A stretch of 64,000 nucleotides of DNA, from positions 1,433,501 through 1,497,500 of the forward strand of contig NZ_CAADFC020000004.1 of assembly GCF_900696085.1 (NCBI RefSeq), written 5' to 3'. Both the position numbers and the translations under genes were made by a program. The stretch comes from Bradyrhizobium ivorense (GTDB lineage: Bacteria; Pseudomonadota; Alphaproteobacteria; Rhizobiales; Xanthobacteraceae). Below the pieces are notes generated by a model, which worked only from the letters and a program-made list of their open reading frames with translations, had not been told where the DNA came from and did no database searches. This document shows, in pieces, positions 28,786 to 37,914 of the stretch (within the stretch, counting starts at the first letter, position 1; each line of letters starts with the position of its first letter).

Positions 28786-29897
28786 CACACCTCCCGCGCC
28801 TCAAAGTCGATCCGCGGATCGATCCACATATAAGCGAGATCGGAGAGCAGGTTCACCACGAGCCCGACAAGCGAAAAGATGAACAGCGTGCCGAACACCA
28901 CCGGATAGTCGCGGTTCAGCACGCTCTCGAACCCGAGCAGACCAAGCCCATCGAGCGAGAAGATGGTCTCGATCAGCAGTGAGCCGGAGAAGAAGGCGTG
29001 GATGAAGGCACCCGGGAAACCCGCGATCACGATCAGCATGGCGTTGCGGAAGACGTGGCCGTACAGCACCTGGCGCTCGCTGCAGCCCTTGGCGCGCGCG
29101 GTCATCACATACTGCTTGCGGATCTCGTCGAGGAACGAGTTCTTGGTCAGCAGCGTCATGGTGGCGAACGCGCCGAGCGCCATCGACACCAGCGGCAGCG
29201 TCAGATGCCAGAAATAGTCGATGATCTTCCAGTACCACGGGAACTGGGACCAACCGTCTGACGTGAGACCGCGCAGCGGGAAGATGTTGAGGAACGAGCC
29301 GCCGGCGAACAGCACGATCAGGAGGATCGCGAACAGGAAGCCCGGAATCGCAAAGCCGATGATGATCACCGCCGAGGTCCAGGTGTCGAACCGCGAGCCG
29401 TCCTGCACCGCCTTGCGGATGCCGAGCGGGATCGAGATCAGATAGGTCAACAGCGTCATCCAGATGCCGAGCGACATCGAGACCGGCAGCTTCTCCTTGA
29501 TCAGCTGAATCACGCTGACGCTGCGGAAATAGCTGTTGCCGAAATCGAAGCGGGCGAAATTCCACACCATCAGCGCGAAGCGCTCCGGCGCCGGCTTGTC
29601 GAAGCCGAACTGCACCTCGAGCTTCTTGATGAAGTCGGGATCGAGCCCCTGCGCGCCGCGGTATTTCGAGTTGATCGCAGCACCGGCTGCCCCGGCACCC
29701 TGGCCGCGCTGCGCGGCCAGATCGCCGCCGCCGCCCGAGACACGCGAGGTGCCGCCGGTGTCGGCGCCATTGATCTGCGCGATGACGCGCTCGACCGGCC
29801 CGCCCGGCGCAAACTGCACGACCACGAAGGACACGAACAGGATGCCGAGCAGGGTCGGCAGCATCAGCAGAATTCGGCGGGCGATATAGGCGCTCAT
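28785..29897 (-). CDS. yejB: peptide ABC transporter permease YejB
   Basis: 370-residue OppB/DppB-type permease. It has an N-terminal helix (RRILLMLPTLLGILFVSFVVVQF), an extended periplasmic insert rich in Gly/Ala (about 42-85) and the permease core with RKQYVMTARAKGCSERQVLYGHVFRN as the ATPase-coupling loop. It starts 3 bases after the upstream binding-protein gene and overlaps yejE by one base. Confidence 0.92.
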   Translation of the reverse strand: MSAYIARRILLMLPTLLGILFVSFVVVQFAPGGPVERVIAQINGADTGGTSRVSGGGGDLAAQRGQGAGAAGAAINSKYRGAQGLDPDFIKKLEVQFGFDKPAPERFALMVWNFARFDFGNSYFRSVSVIQLIKEKLPVSMSLGIWMTLLTYLISIPLGIRKAVQDGSRFDTWTSAVIIIGFAIPGFLFAILLIVLFAGGSFLNIFPLRGLTSDGWSQFPWYWKIIDYFWHLTLPLVSMALGAFATMTLLTKNSFLDEIRKQYVMTARAKGCSERQVLYGHVFRNAMLIVIAGFPGAFIHAFFSGSLLIETIFSLDGLGLLGFESVLNRDYPVVFGTLFIFSLVGLVVNLLSDLAYMWIDPRIDFEAREV

Positions 29898-29900
29898 CGG

Positions 29901-31772
29901 CTACTTCGCCTGCTCGAGCTTCGCGGCCTTCGCCGCATCGTACCACCAGTTCTCGGGCGCGCCGACGCCCTGGGCATATTTCGCCGGCTTCTCCGGATGC
30001 GCGAACTGATCCCAATAGGCGACGCGATGTTTGCCGGAATACCATTGCGGCACCCAGTAGCGGCCGGCTCGGAATACCCGATCGATCGCGCGGCAGGCAA
30101 AAGTCAGGTCCGCTCGTGTCTCGGCAGCAATGGCTTTCTCGACCAATGCGTCGATCGCCGGATTGGCCACGCCAGCGAGATTGTACGAGCCTTTGGTGGC
30201 GGCGGCGTGGGACGTGAAGTAAGGCCGCAGGCTGTCGCCGGGCGTTGCCGACATGCTAATACGCTGCGTCGTCACCTCGAAGTCGAAAGCCTCGACCCGC
30301 GCACGATACTGCACCACGTCGATCAGCCGGATGTTGGCGTCGATCCCAAGCGGGGTAAGATTCTTGATGAAGCTGGCGTGATGCGGCTGGAATGTCGGCT
30401 CGTCGAGTAGAAACTCGATCGTAAGGGGTTCGCCATTGGGCAGTCGCCGCTTGCCGTCCTTGACGATGCATCCTGCCTCGTTGAGCAGTTGTGTAGCCTT
30501 GCGCAGCAGTGCGCGGTCCTGCCCCGACCCATCCGATACTGGCGGCACGAAAGGCTCACCGAACACCTCGTCCGGCACTTGGCCGCGGAACGGTTCGAGC
30601 AGTTTCAATTCCTCCGGCGACGGCAGACCGGTCGCCACCATGTCCGAATTCTGGAACGGGGAGACACTACGCGCGTAGGCGTCATACATGATGGTCTTGT
30701 TGGTCCACTCGAAATCGAAGGCATAGACCAATGCCTCGCGTACGCGCGGGTCCTTGAACTTGTCGAGACGGGTATTGAAGAACCAGCCTTGTCCACCGGA
30801 CGGCGTTTCATCCGGCAACGTCTCGCGCTTGACCCGCCCGTCCTTGATGGCGGGGAAATCGTACCGGGTCGCCCAGACTCGCGCAGTGAATTCCTCGCGG
30901 AAGAGATAGTTCTTGCCGGTAAAGCCTTCGAACGCGACGTCGCGATCGCGGTAGAATTCGTAGCGCACGATGTCGAAATTGTAGCTGCCGCGATTGACCG
31001 GCAAGTCGGCGGCCCACCAATCCTTGACGCGATTGTATTCGACGAAGCGATTGACTTCGAACTTACCGACCTTGTACGGCCCGGAGCCGAGCGGCACTTC
31101 GATGGTCGACTCTTCGAATTGCCTGGTCGCGTAATAGGTCTTCGAGAAGATCGGCAGACTTGCAACATAAAGTGGCACGTCGCGGGCGCGGTTGGGCGCG
31201 AAAGTCACGATCACCGTGGCGTCGTCGGCCGCCTCGGCCTTCACGAAATCGCGCAGTTGCACCACGATCAGTGGATGCCCCTTCTCCTTCAACGTGTTGA
31301 GCGAAAAGGCGACGTCCTGCGCCGTCAGCTTCGAGCCGTCATTGAAACGCGCTTCGGGCCGCATCGTGAAACGGTAGGTGAGCTTGTCGGGAGAAATCGA
31401 GACCGATTTTGCTGCCAGCCCGTACATCGCATCGGGTTCATCGGCCGCGCGCGCCATCAGCGAATCGAAGGTCAATTCCATTCCCTTCGCACCTTCACCC
31501 TTGAGGATGAAGGCATTGAACGAGCTGAAGGTATAGAACGACTGGTTATAGGCGCGGGTCGAAGGGATCGTTGAAAAAAAACCGCCCTTCGGCGCCTTCG
31601 GATTGACGTAGTCGAACACCTGGAAATCCGCCGGATATTTCAGGTCGCCGAACACCGACATGCCGTGCATCTCGGCTCCGTTTTCGGCCAACGCCGGCGT
31701 GGCACGAAATCCTGCAGCACTCAACGCACCGATGCCGAGACCGAGTGCGTGCCGACGGGTAAACAGCGCCAT
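29901..31772 (-). CDS. family 5 extracellular solute-binding protein of the yej transporter, second copy
   Basis: 623-residue periplasmic binding protein for peptides (SBP_bac_5; YejA/YepA-like). The N-terminus FTRRHALGLGIGALSAAG is a twin-arginine-type leader. The mature part has GDLKYPADFQVFDYVNPKAPKGG and the family motif YRFTMRPEARFNDG. ATG 31772 is chosen because homology begins there; an open frame continues upstream only as antiphase of the next gene. The DNA looks less GC-rich than the flanking permease genes. It is a diverged tandem paralogue of the upstream gene. Confidence 0.9.
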   Translation of the reverse strand: MALFTRRHALGLGIGALSAAGFRATPALAENGAEMHGMSVFGDLKYPADFQVFDYVNPKAPKGGFFSTIPSTRAYNQSFYTFSSFNAFILKGEGAKGMELTFDSLMARAADEPDAMYGLAAKSVSISPDKLTYRFTMRPEARFNDGSKLTAQDVAFSLNTLKEKGHPLIVVQLRDFVKAEAADDATVIVTFAPNRARDVPLYVASLPIFSKTYYATRQFEESTIEVPLGSGPYKVGKFEVNRFVEYNRVKDWWAADLPVNRGSYNFDIVRYEFYRDRDVAFEGFTGKNYLFREEFTARVWATRYDFPAIKDGRVKRETLPDETPSGGQGWFFNTRLDKFKDPRVREALVYAFDFEWTNKTIMYDAYARSVSPFQNSDMVATGLPSPEELKLLEPFRGQVPDEVFGEPFVPPVSDGSGQDRALLRKATQLLNEAGCIVKDGKRRLPNGEPLTIEFLLDEPTFQPHHASFIKNLTPLGIDANIRLIDVVQYRARVEAFDFEVTTQRISMSATPGDSLRPYFTSHAAATKGSYNLAGVANPAIDALVEKAIAAETRADLTFACRAIDRVFRAGRYWVPQWYSGKHRVAYWDQFAHPEKPAKYAQGVGAPENWWYDAAKAAKLEQAK

Positions 31773-31788
31773 GCGCGAATCCTTGACG

Positions 31789-33693
31789 TTATGAACGCTT
31801 GAGCTTGGCCGCCTTGTCGGCGTCGTACCACCAGAGATTTGGGAATCCCGACACACCGTATTTCGGCAGCGGGTCGGGATGGCTGAAACGATCCCAGTAC
31901 ACGTAACGCTGCTTGTCGTAATTGAAGTGGGGAACCAGATAGAAGTTCCAGAGCAAGACACGGTCGAGCGCCTTTGCGGCCGCGACCTGATCGGCGCGGC
32001 TGCCCGCGAAGATGATGCGCTCGATGATGGCATCGACCGCCGGATTCTTGATGCCGGGAAGATTGTTCGAGCCCTGCCGATCGGCAGCCTGGGAACTGAA
32101 ATTGTCGCGCTCTTCGTTGCCGGGGGAGATCGACTGCCCCCAGACATGGGTAACCATCTCGAAATCGAAATCGCGCACCCGGTTCTGATACTGCACGGTA
32201 TCGACCGCGCGCAGATTGACGGTGATGCCGAGGCGCTCCAGGCTCGGCTTGTAGAACAGCGCAATTCGCTCCATGCCGGAATCGCCGCTGTTGCCGAGTA
32301 TCTCGACGGTGAACGGCTGGCCGGACGAATCGACCAGCTTGCGATCGCGGATCTCGAAGCCGGCTTCCTTCAACAGCCGCGTCGCCTCGCGCAGATTGGC
32401 CCGCACGTTTTCCGGCGTGCCGCCGACCGGATCCTTGTAGGGCGTCGTGAAGACCTCGGGCGGCACTTTGTCCCGAACCGTCTCCAGGATCTCGAGTTCC
32501 TTGCCTTCCGGCAGACCGGTCGCCATCAGATCGGGAATGCCGTCGAAATAGCTGGAATCGCGGTGATACTCGCCGGTCGAGAGCACGCGGTTCATCTCTT
32601 CGAAATCGAACGCGTAGTTGAAGGCACGGCGCAGCCGGGGATCGGCGAATTTCGGGCGCCTGAGATTGAACACCCAGCCCTGCATCCGCCCGACATTGCG
32701 GACCGTGAACAGCTCCTTGAGCAGCCGCTTCTCACGGACTGGGGGAACGTCATAGGCCGTGGACCATTCCTTCGCACTGCGCTCGCCGTACCAGTCGAAC
32801 TGGTCGGCCTTCAACGCCTCGCGCGCGACAGTGTCGTCCCGGAAATACTCGTAGCGCAGCTCGTCAAAATTGTTCTGTCCGATCGCGATGGGAATATCCT
32901 TGCCCCAATAGTCCTTGACGCGCTCGAGCACCACGGATCGTCCGGCCACGAATTCCTTGATCCGATACGGCCCCGAGCCGAGCGGCGGCTCCAGCGTGCT
33001 CGCGGTGATGTCGCGCTTGTTGCCCTGCGCATCGGTGCCCTCCCACCAGTGCTTGGGGAAGATAATGAGCTGGCCGGTGATCATCGGCAGCTCGCGGTTG
33101 CCCGGGCTGTCGAAGGTGAACTTGATCTCGCGATCGCCGATCTTCTCGGCCTTTTCGATATGCCGGTAGTAGCCGCTGAACATCGGGCTGTTGGCCTTCA
33201 GCGCCTGGAAGGAGAAGATCACATCCTCCGGCGTGACGGGCTTGCCGTCGTGCCAACGCGAACCGGCGCGAAGGCGGTAGATCACATAGGAGAAATCGTC
33301 GGGGAAGGCTGCGCCCTCGGCAAGTTCGCCGTAATACGTATCAGGCTCGTCGAGCGAGGCTTCCATCAGCGAGTCGTAGATGCGGCTGACCGCCGTGGAC
33401 ACGGTGCCCTTCAAGCCGGCAACGACGAGGTTGAAGCTGTCATAGGTGCCGGGCTGGAACAGCCGCACCACGCCGCCCTTCGGTGCGTCCGGCCTGACAT
33501 AGTCGTAGCGCTTGAAATCGGCCGGGTACTTGATTTCGCCGTAGGTCGACAGCCCGTGCCGCCATTTCAACCCGTCGGGAGCATCGTTCGCCAGGGCCGG
33601 CGTGATCGCCGAAAGCCCCGAGTTGAGTCCGAGCGCGGGCGCCATGGCGGCCAGCGCGGTGCCTTGTAGGAGGTGTCGTCGGGTGATCGCCAA
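31789..33693 (-). CDS. family 5 extracellular solute-binding protein of the yej transporter, first copy
   Basis: 634-residue periplasmic peptide-binding protein heading the yej operon. It has a Tat-type leader ITRRHLLQGTALAAMAPALG and the conserved segment YGEIKYPADFKRYDYVRPDAPKGG. The start is a TTG at 33693, supported by AGGAAG 7 bases upstream and by the need to keep the twin-arginine motif; the next ATG (residue 17) would destroy the leader. The two binding proteins share overall plan but differ widely in sequence, suggesting different peptide ranges for one permease. Confidence 0.9.
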   Translation of the reverse strand: MAITRRHLLQGTALAAMAPALGLNSGLSAITPALANDAPDGLKWRHGLSTYGEIKYPADFKRYDYVRPDAPKGGVVRLFQPGTYDSFNLVVAGLKGTVSTAVSRIYDSLMEASLDEPDTYYGELAEGAAFPDDFSYVIYRLRAGSRWHDGKPVTPEDVIFSFQALKANSPMFSGYYRHIEKAEKIGDREIKFTFDSPGNRELPMITGQLIIFPKHWWEGTDAQGNKRDITASTLEPPLGSGPYRIKEFVAGRSVVLERVKDYWGKDIPIAIGQNNFDELRYEYFRDDTVAREALKADQFDWYGERSAKEWSTAYDVPPVREKRLLKELFTVRNVGRMQGWVFNLRRPKFADPRLRRAFNYAFDFEEMNRVLSTGEYHRDSSYFDGIPDLMATGLPEGKELEILETVRDKVPPEVFTTPYKDPVGGTPENVRANLREATRLLKEAGFEIRDRKLVDSSGQPFTVEILGNSGDSGMERIALFYKPSLERLGITVNLRAVDTVQYQNRVRDFDFEMVTHVWGQSISPGNEERDNFSSQAADRQGSNNLPGIKNPAVDAIIERIIFAGSRADQVAAAKALDRVLLWNFYLVPHFNYDKQRYVYWDRFSHPDPLPKYGVSGFPNLWWYDADKAAKLKRS

Positions 33694-33853
33694 TTTCGCT
33701 CTTCCTGCTCGCGGCCCCCGGTTAGATGGGACCCAATATAAGGCAACGGTTCGACAAATTACGTTGCTTTTTCCTCATGATAATTGCCCGGGAACAAATC
33801 CGGTGCGGCGAAACGTCCCGATAACAACCCCGCGACAGGTGATTTCCATGCGA

Positions 33854-33880
33854 AAACGGCCAGGCATTGCCTGGCCGTTT
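33854..33880 (-). terminator. hairpin terminator after cycM
   Basis: AAACGGCCAGG (33854-33864) and CCTGGCCGTTT (33870-33880) form an 11-bp stem with loop CATTG. On the minus strand the descending arm ends in TTTT. It is 31 bases past the cycM stop. It lies in the 217-base gap before the yej operon, which otherwise holds only the yej upstream region. Confidence 0.65.
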
Positions 33881-33910
33881 GATCGGTGCGGAATGTGGCG
33901 AAGCAAATCG

Positions 33911-34456
33911 CTACTTCGAAGCGGTCGGAAGCTGAGCCGGGTGCTCCGAGTTCGAATTCAGATAGGCGATGATGTCGGCGCGCTCGCTGTCCTTCGGCAC
34001 GCCGGCAAAGCCCATCGCGGTGCCCGGGATAAAGCCCTTCGGATTGGTCAGGAACTTGTTGAGGTCGTCGAAGGTCCATTCGCCGCCCTTGGACTTCATG
34101 GCCGCCGAGAAGTTGAAGCCGCGGCCCTCGCCCTTCTTCTCGCCGACGACGCCGAACAGGTTCGGGCCGACGCGGTTGGGACCGCCCTTCTCGAAGGTGT
34201 GGCAAGCCTGGCACTTCTTGGCCGCGGCAGCGCCCTTCTCGACGGAGGCGGTCTGCAGCAGCTTCTCGATCGGCTCGGACGACGCCGCAGCGGCCTCGCC
34301 ACCGCCATGGGTCTCCTCCTTAACCGCGATCTCGAAGCCCGGCTTCTGCGGCAGCTTCGGCGAAAACGCCGCGCCGGCGGCAAAGCTCAGCACCAGGACA
34401 AAAATACAGGTGCCGAGCACCGCACCGAGAATCTTGTTCAGTTCGAAGGAGTCCAT
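33911..34456 (-). CDS. cycM: membrane-anchored cytochrome c (CycM)
   Basis: 181-residue class I cytochrome c tethered by an uncleaved N-terminal helix (about 9-30, GAVLGTCIFVLVLSFAAGAAF). The haem motif is CQACH (82-86); the distal ligand is probably Met in GTAMGFAGV. In Bradyrhizobium japonicum CycM carries electrons from the bc1 complex to the aa3 oxidase. The start MDSFELNKIL is chosen by family similarity; 31 further codons upstream are open but unlike the family. It is divergent from kdsB. Confidence 0.92.
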   Translation of the reverse strand: MDSFELNKILGAVLGTCIFVLVLSFAAGAAFSPKLPQKPGFEIAVKEETHGGGEAAAASSEPIEKLLQTASVEKGAAAAKKCQACHTFEKGGPNRVGPNLFGVVGEKKGEGRGFNFSAAMKSKGGEWTFDDLNKFLTNPKGFIPGTAMGFAGVPKDSERADIIAYLNSNSEHPAQLPTASK

Positions 34457-34655
34457 CGGGGTCAGGCTCCGGGCCTTGAATGTCGACTTCAGGCCGGGAA
34501 TACGGCCGCGGGGAGAGACCTGGGAATCGGCCTTTCGCACCGCCCCCAAGCCGGTTTGAGATATCGGTTTGCCCGCGCTCTGGCAACCCGTATAAACGCG
34601 CCGAATTCAACCTCCTCCCCGTCAATTTCCGCTGGCCGGACAGGCCCCGACGCCA

Positions 34656-35396
34656 ATGACCGAACCTCGTACTCTGGTGCTGATTCCCGCCCGCATGGCC
34701 GCCACCCGGCTGCCCGGCAAACCGCTGCTTGATATCGCCGGCCTGCCGATGATCGTGCACGTGTTGCGGCGGGCCGAGGCGGCCGGAATCGGCCGGGTCG
34801 CGGTCGCGACCGACACGGCGGAGATCGCAGCGGCCGTGACCGCCCATGGCGGCGAGGTGGTGATGACCCATGCCGACCACCCGTCCGGCTCGGACCGGAT
34901 CCATGAGGCGATGACGATGCTCGATCCGGACGGGACGGCCGAGATCGTGGTCAATCTGCAGGGCGATTTCCCGACCATCACGCCCGACACCATCCGCAGC
35001 GTGATGCCGCCGCTGGCCGACCCCGCGGTCGATATCGCGACGCTGGCCTCGCGCATCCATACCGAGGAGGAGGACCAGGCCCCCAGCGTGGTCAAGGCGG
35101 TCGGCTCGCCGATCGGGCCGAACCGGCTCCGCGCGCTGTATTTCACCCGCGCCTCCGCGCCCTACGGCAACGGACCGCGCTACCACCATATCGGCCTCTA
35201 TGCCTACCGGCGCGCTGCGCTGGAGCGGTTCGTGACGCTGCCGCCCTCGCCGCTGGAACAGCAGGAGAAGCTCGAGCAACTGCGCGCGCTGGAGGCCGGG
35301 ATGCGGATCGACGTCACCATCGTCGACACCGTCCCGCGCGGCGTCGACACCCCGGCCGACCTCGAAACCGCGCGCAGGATACTTTCCAAAGCCTGA
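34656..35396 (+). CDS. kdsB: 3-deoxy-manno-octulosonate cytidylyltransferase
   Basis: Activates Kdo with CTP for lipopolysaccharide inner-core synthesis. 246 residues, the usual length. The N-terminal nucleotide-binding motif is [26 protein letters not shown] carries the metal-binding Asp, and [14 protein letters not shown] and [12 protein letters not shown] match the KdsB family. It is followed 33 bases later by pheA. Confidence 0.95.
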   Translation: MTEPRTLVLIPARMAATRLPGKPLLDIAGLPMIVHVLRRAEAAGIGRVAVATDTAEIAAAVTAHGGEVVMTHADHPSGSDRIHEAMTMLDPDGTAEIVVNLQGDFPTITPDTIRSVMPPLADPAVDIATLASRIHTEEEDQAPSVVKAVGSPIGPNRLRALYFTRASAPYGNGPRYHHIGLYAYRRAALERFVTLPPSPLEQQEKLEQLRALEAGMRIDVTIVDTVPRGVDTPADLETARRILSKA

Positions 35397-35429
35397 CCGG
35401 GTGCTAAAAGGCCGGCCAGGAAAGAACCG

Positions 35430-36290
35430 ATGACCAAGAAGCTGAAAATCGCATTCCAGGGCGAGCCTGGCGCCAATTCCCATATCGCGATCGTCGAGGC
35501 CTATCCCGACGCCGAGCCGCTGCCCTGCGCGACCTTCGAGGACGCGCTCGCCGCGATTTCCTCGGGCGAGGCCGATCTCGGCATGATCCCGATCGAGAAC
35601 TCGGTCGCCGGCCGCGTCGCCGACATCCATCACCTGCTGCCGGCCTCCGGCCTGTTCATCGTCGGCGAATGGTTTTTGCCGGTTCGCCACCAGTTGATGG
35701 CGATCAAGGGCACCAAGCTTTCCGACATCAAGAGCGTCGAGAGCCATGTCCATGCGCTGGGCCAGTGCCGGCGCGTGATCCGCAAGCTCGGCATCAGGCC
35801 GATGGTCGCCGCCGACACCGCCGGCAGCGCCCGCGACATTTCCGAACGCAAGGACAAGAGCGTCGCCGCGATCGCCTCGCGCCTCGCCGCCGAGATCTAC
35901 GGCCTCGACATCCTGGCCGAGGACATCGAGGACGAGGCCCACAACACCACCCGCTTCGTGCTGCTGGCGCGCGAGGCCAAATGGGCGGCGCAGGGCTCCG
36001 GGCCGCTGGTCACCACCTTCGTGTTCCGGGTGCGCAACCTGCCCGCCGCGCTCTACAAGGCGCTGGGCGGGTTTGCCACCAACGGCGTCAACATGACCAA
36101 GCTCGAGAGCTACATGGTCGACGGCAATTTCTTCGCCACCCAGTTCTACGCCGACGTCGACGGTCACCCCGAGGACCGCGGGCTGGCCTTTGCGCTGGAG
36201 GAGCTGAAATTCTTCTCGCGCGAATTCCGCATCGTCGGGGTTTATCCGGGTCATCCGTTCCGCGCCACGTTCAGCGAGACGCGGGATTAG
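35430..36290 (+). CDS. pheA: prephenate dehydratase
   Basis: Monofunctional PDT of 286 residues converting prephenate to phenylpyruvate for phenylalanine synthesis. The catalytic domain (1-190) includes FQGEPGANSHIA, IPIENSVAGRVADIHHLL and the NTTRF catalytic motif. A C-terminal ACT domain (about 200-280) has LESYM in place of the ESRP phenylalanine-binding motif of enteric enzymes, so feedback behaviour may differ. There is no fused chorismate mutase. It probably shares a transcript with kdsB. Confidence 0.94.
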   Translation: MTKKLKIAFQGEPGANSHIAIVEAYPDAEPLPCATFEDALAAISSGEADLGMIPIENSVAGRVADIHHLLPASGLFIVGEWFLPVRHQLMAIKGTKLSDIKSVESHVHALGQCRRVIRKLGIRPMVAADTAGSARDISERKDKSVAAIASRLAAEIYGLDILAEDIEDEAHNTTRFVLLAREAKWAAQGSGPLVTTFVFRVRNLPAALYKALGGFATNGVNMTKLESYMVDGNFFATQFYADVDGHPEDRGLAFALEELKFFSREFRIVGVYPGHPFRATFSETRD

Positions 36291-36336
36291 GCCGGGCCTT
36301 CCCTTGCGTCGTCCGGGCCTAGCGTGCATCCTATCA

Positions 36337-36450
36337 CCGTCACCCTGAGGTGGCCGCTTCTTCAGCGGCCCTCGAAGGGTCGACGGCCCGGCTGCTGGCC
36401 GATTCATCCTTCGAGGCTCGCCGAAGAGGCTCGCACCTAAGGATGACGGT
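36337..36450. repeat. palindromic intergenic repeat, family B copy 1
   Basis: ACCGTCACCCTGAGG on the left and CTAAGGATGACGGT on the right, with an internal pair around CTCGAAGGGT and ATCCTTCGAGG, form an imperfect long hairpin. The copy fills most of the 208-base gap between the convergent pheA and oxidoreductase genes. Sister copies are at 43515-43626 and 48205-48341. Confidence 0.8.
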
Positions 36451-36498
36451 TTTGTCAGCAGACATAAAAGTTACCGGCCTTCGCCGGGACGACGGCAT

Positions 36499-37518
36499 TT
36501 ATGCCGCCACCTTCTTGCTCAGCCCAAACGCCTCCGCGAGCAGGCTGTACGACTTCTTCCGCGCCTCGTGGTCATACACCGCGGTGATCACCATCAGCTC
36601 ATCCGCCTGTGTCGCCGTGATCAGCGGCTGCAATCTCGTCAGCACGGTCGCGGGGCTGCCGACGAAGAAGCGGGCGCGGTTGCGCGTAATCGCGGCGCGC
36701 TCGGCGTCGCTGTAGGGATAGGCTTTTGCCTCCTCGACGCTGGGCAGCGGCAGATACTGGCCGCGGTCGCGGCGCAGGCGGTTGAGATCCATCGACAGCG
36801 CGAGCTCTTCCGCTTCGGCATCGGTCTCCGCCACGACGGCCGCGACCGCCAGAATCGCCTGCGGCGCCGCGCGCCAGCCTGACGGCGTGAAATGCGCGCG
36901 ATAATTGGTCATCACCGCGACCGCGTCGTGGGTGGCGAAATGATGCGCGAACGCAAAACCCATTCCGACCTGGGCGGCGAGTTCGGCGGAATAATCGCTC
37001 GAGCCGAGCAGCCAGATCGGCGGCAGCGGCGAGTCGTCCGGCATCGCCACCACATTGTTGTAGGGATGGCCGGCCGGGAAATCGCGGGTCTCCCACAAGG
37101 TTAGCTCGTGCAGCCGCTCGAGGAAATCGTCGCCCTCGCGCTTGTCGAGCCGGCTACGCAGCGCGTAGGCGGTGGCGCCGTCGGTGCCGGGGGCGCGGCC
37201 GAGGCCGAGATCGATGCGGCCGGGAAACAGTGCCTCCAGCATCTTGAAGCGCTCGGCGACCACCAGCGGTGCATGGTTGGGCAGCATCACGCCGCCGGAG
37301 CCGACCCGGATGTGCCGCGTCACCGCCGCGATCTGCCCGATCATCAGGTCCGGCGCCGGGCTCGCGACCGAGGCGAGGTTGTGGTGCTCGGCCAGCCAGT
37401 ACCTGACATAGCCGAGGCCGTCGACATGGCGCGCCAGATCGATGCTGTTGCGCAGCGCCGCGGCCGGCTTGGTGCCGGTGGTGACGACGGAAAGATCGAG
37501 AACGGAGAGCGGAATCAT
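36499..37518 (-). CDS. LLM-class flavin-dependent oxidoreductase
   Basis: Luciferase-like monooxygenase superfamily TIM barrel of 339 residues, of the MsnO8/YhbW-like group. It starts [12 protein letters not shown] and has [28 protein letters not shown] and [17 protein letters not shown], all typical of the family. It would use FMNH2, FAD or F420; the substrate cannot be inferred from the neighbours. It is convergent with pheA, and 396 bases separate it from metF. Confidence 0.85.
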   Translation of the reverse strand: MIPLSVLDLSVVTTGTKPAAALRNSIDLARHVDGLGYVRYWLAEHHNLASVASPAPDLMIGQIAAVTRHIRVGSGGVMLPNHAPLVVAERFKMLEALFPGRIDLGLGRAPGTDGATAYALRSRLDKREGDDFLERLHELTLWETRDFPAGHPYNNVVAMPDDSPLPPIWLLGSSDYSAELAAQVGMGFAFAHHFATHDAVAVMTNYRAHFTPSGWRAAPQAILAVAAVVAETDAEAEELALSMDLNRLRRDRGQYLPLPSVEEAKAYPYSDAERAAITRNRARFFVGSPATVLTRLQPLITATQADELMVITAVYDHEARKKSYSLLAEAFGLSKKVAA

Positions 37519-37757
37519 GGCGCTGAACCTAGTGGCGCCCCGCGGGCCGACAAAGCCCTCCGCCGTGCAGATCAGGCCCGCGCCGGAGGGCCGGTGTCGC
37601 CGGCGTTGACGGCCCGTGCTTTGGGACGAAATAGGACCGTTTGCTGATGGTCTAATCTAGCCCACATCCGACAGATGGCGCAGGCTCGAGCCACAAGCAT
37701 ATTTACTCAATAATTTCAATTAATTGCGCAAACGACGCAGCGAACATCTTGCCCACA

Positions 37758-37779
37758 AATTCTCACTCGCGAGAGAATT
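37758..37779. promoter_or_regulatory. inverted repeat in the metF upstream region
   Basis: AATTCTC (37758-37764) and GAGAATT (37773-37779) form a perfect 7-base inverted repeat with an 8-base spacer in an AT-rich patch of the 396-base divergent gap (37519-37914). It could be an operator for metF-metH. I see no recognisable SAM-responsive riboswitch in this gap and no credible gene. Confidence 0.35.
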
Positions 37780-37859
37780 GATTGCAAAGCATTTCACAAT
37801 AATGGGCAATTTCCCATGTGCGATGGGCTGTTTCGGACGGCCGGTTTCGCCTATCTTGG

Positions 37860-37905
37860 GGGCTCCATATCCAGGCGAGACATCTGCCCACCTGCTGCGG
37901 AGCCC
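37860..37905 (+). promoter_or_regulatory. leader hairpin that would enclose the metF ribosome-binding site
   Basis: GGGCTCC (37860-37866) pairs with GGAGCCC (37899-37905), extendable by two G-U pairs. The GGAG of the right arm is the only Shine-Dalgarno-like sequence before the metF ATG at 37915. The 32-base loop contains CAGG and CCTG that could pair as an inner helix. Folding would mask the start region; whether it is regulated is unknown. Confidence 0.35.
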
Positions 37906-37914
37906 TTGCGTATC

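Noticed and set aside
34320..36407. 695-codon open frame on the minus strand across kdsB and pheA
   Set aside because: Antisense of two well-supported genes; its composition is typical of shadow frames.
37519..37914. SAM, SAH or cobalamin riboswitch upstream of metF-metH
   Set aside because: I could not find the conserved cores of SAM-II, SAH or cobalamin riboswitches by eye; only simple inverted repeats are visible.
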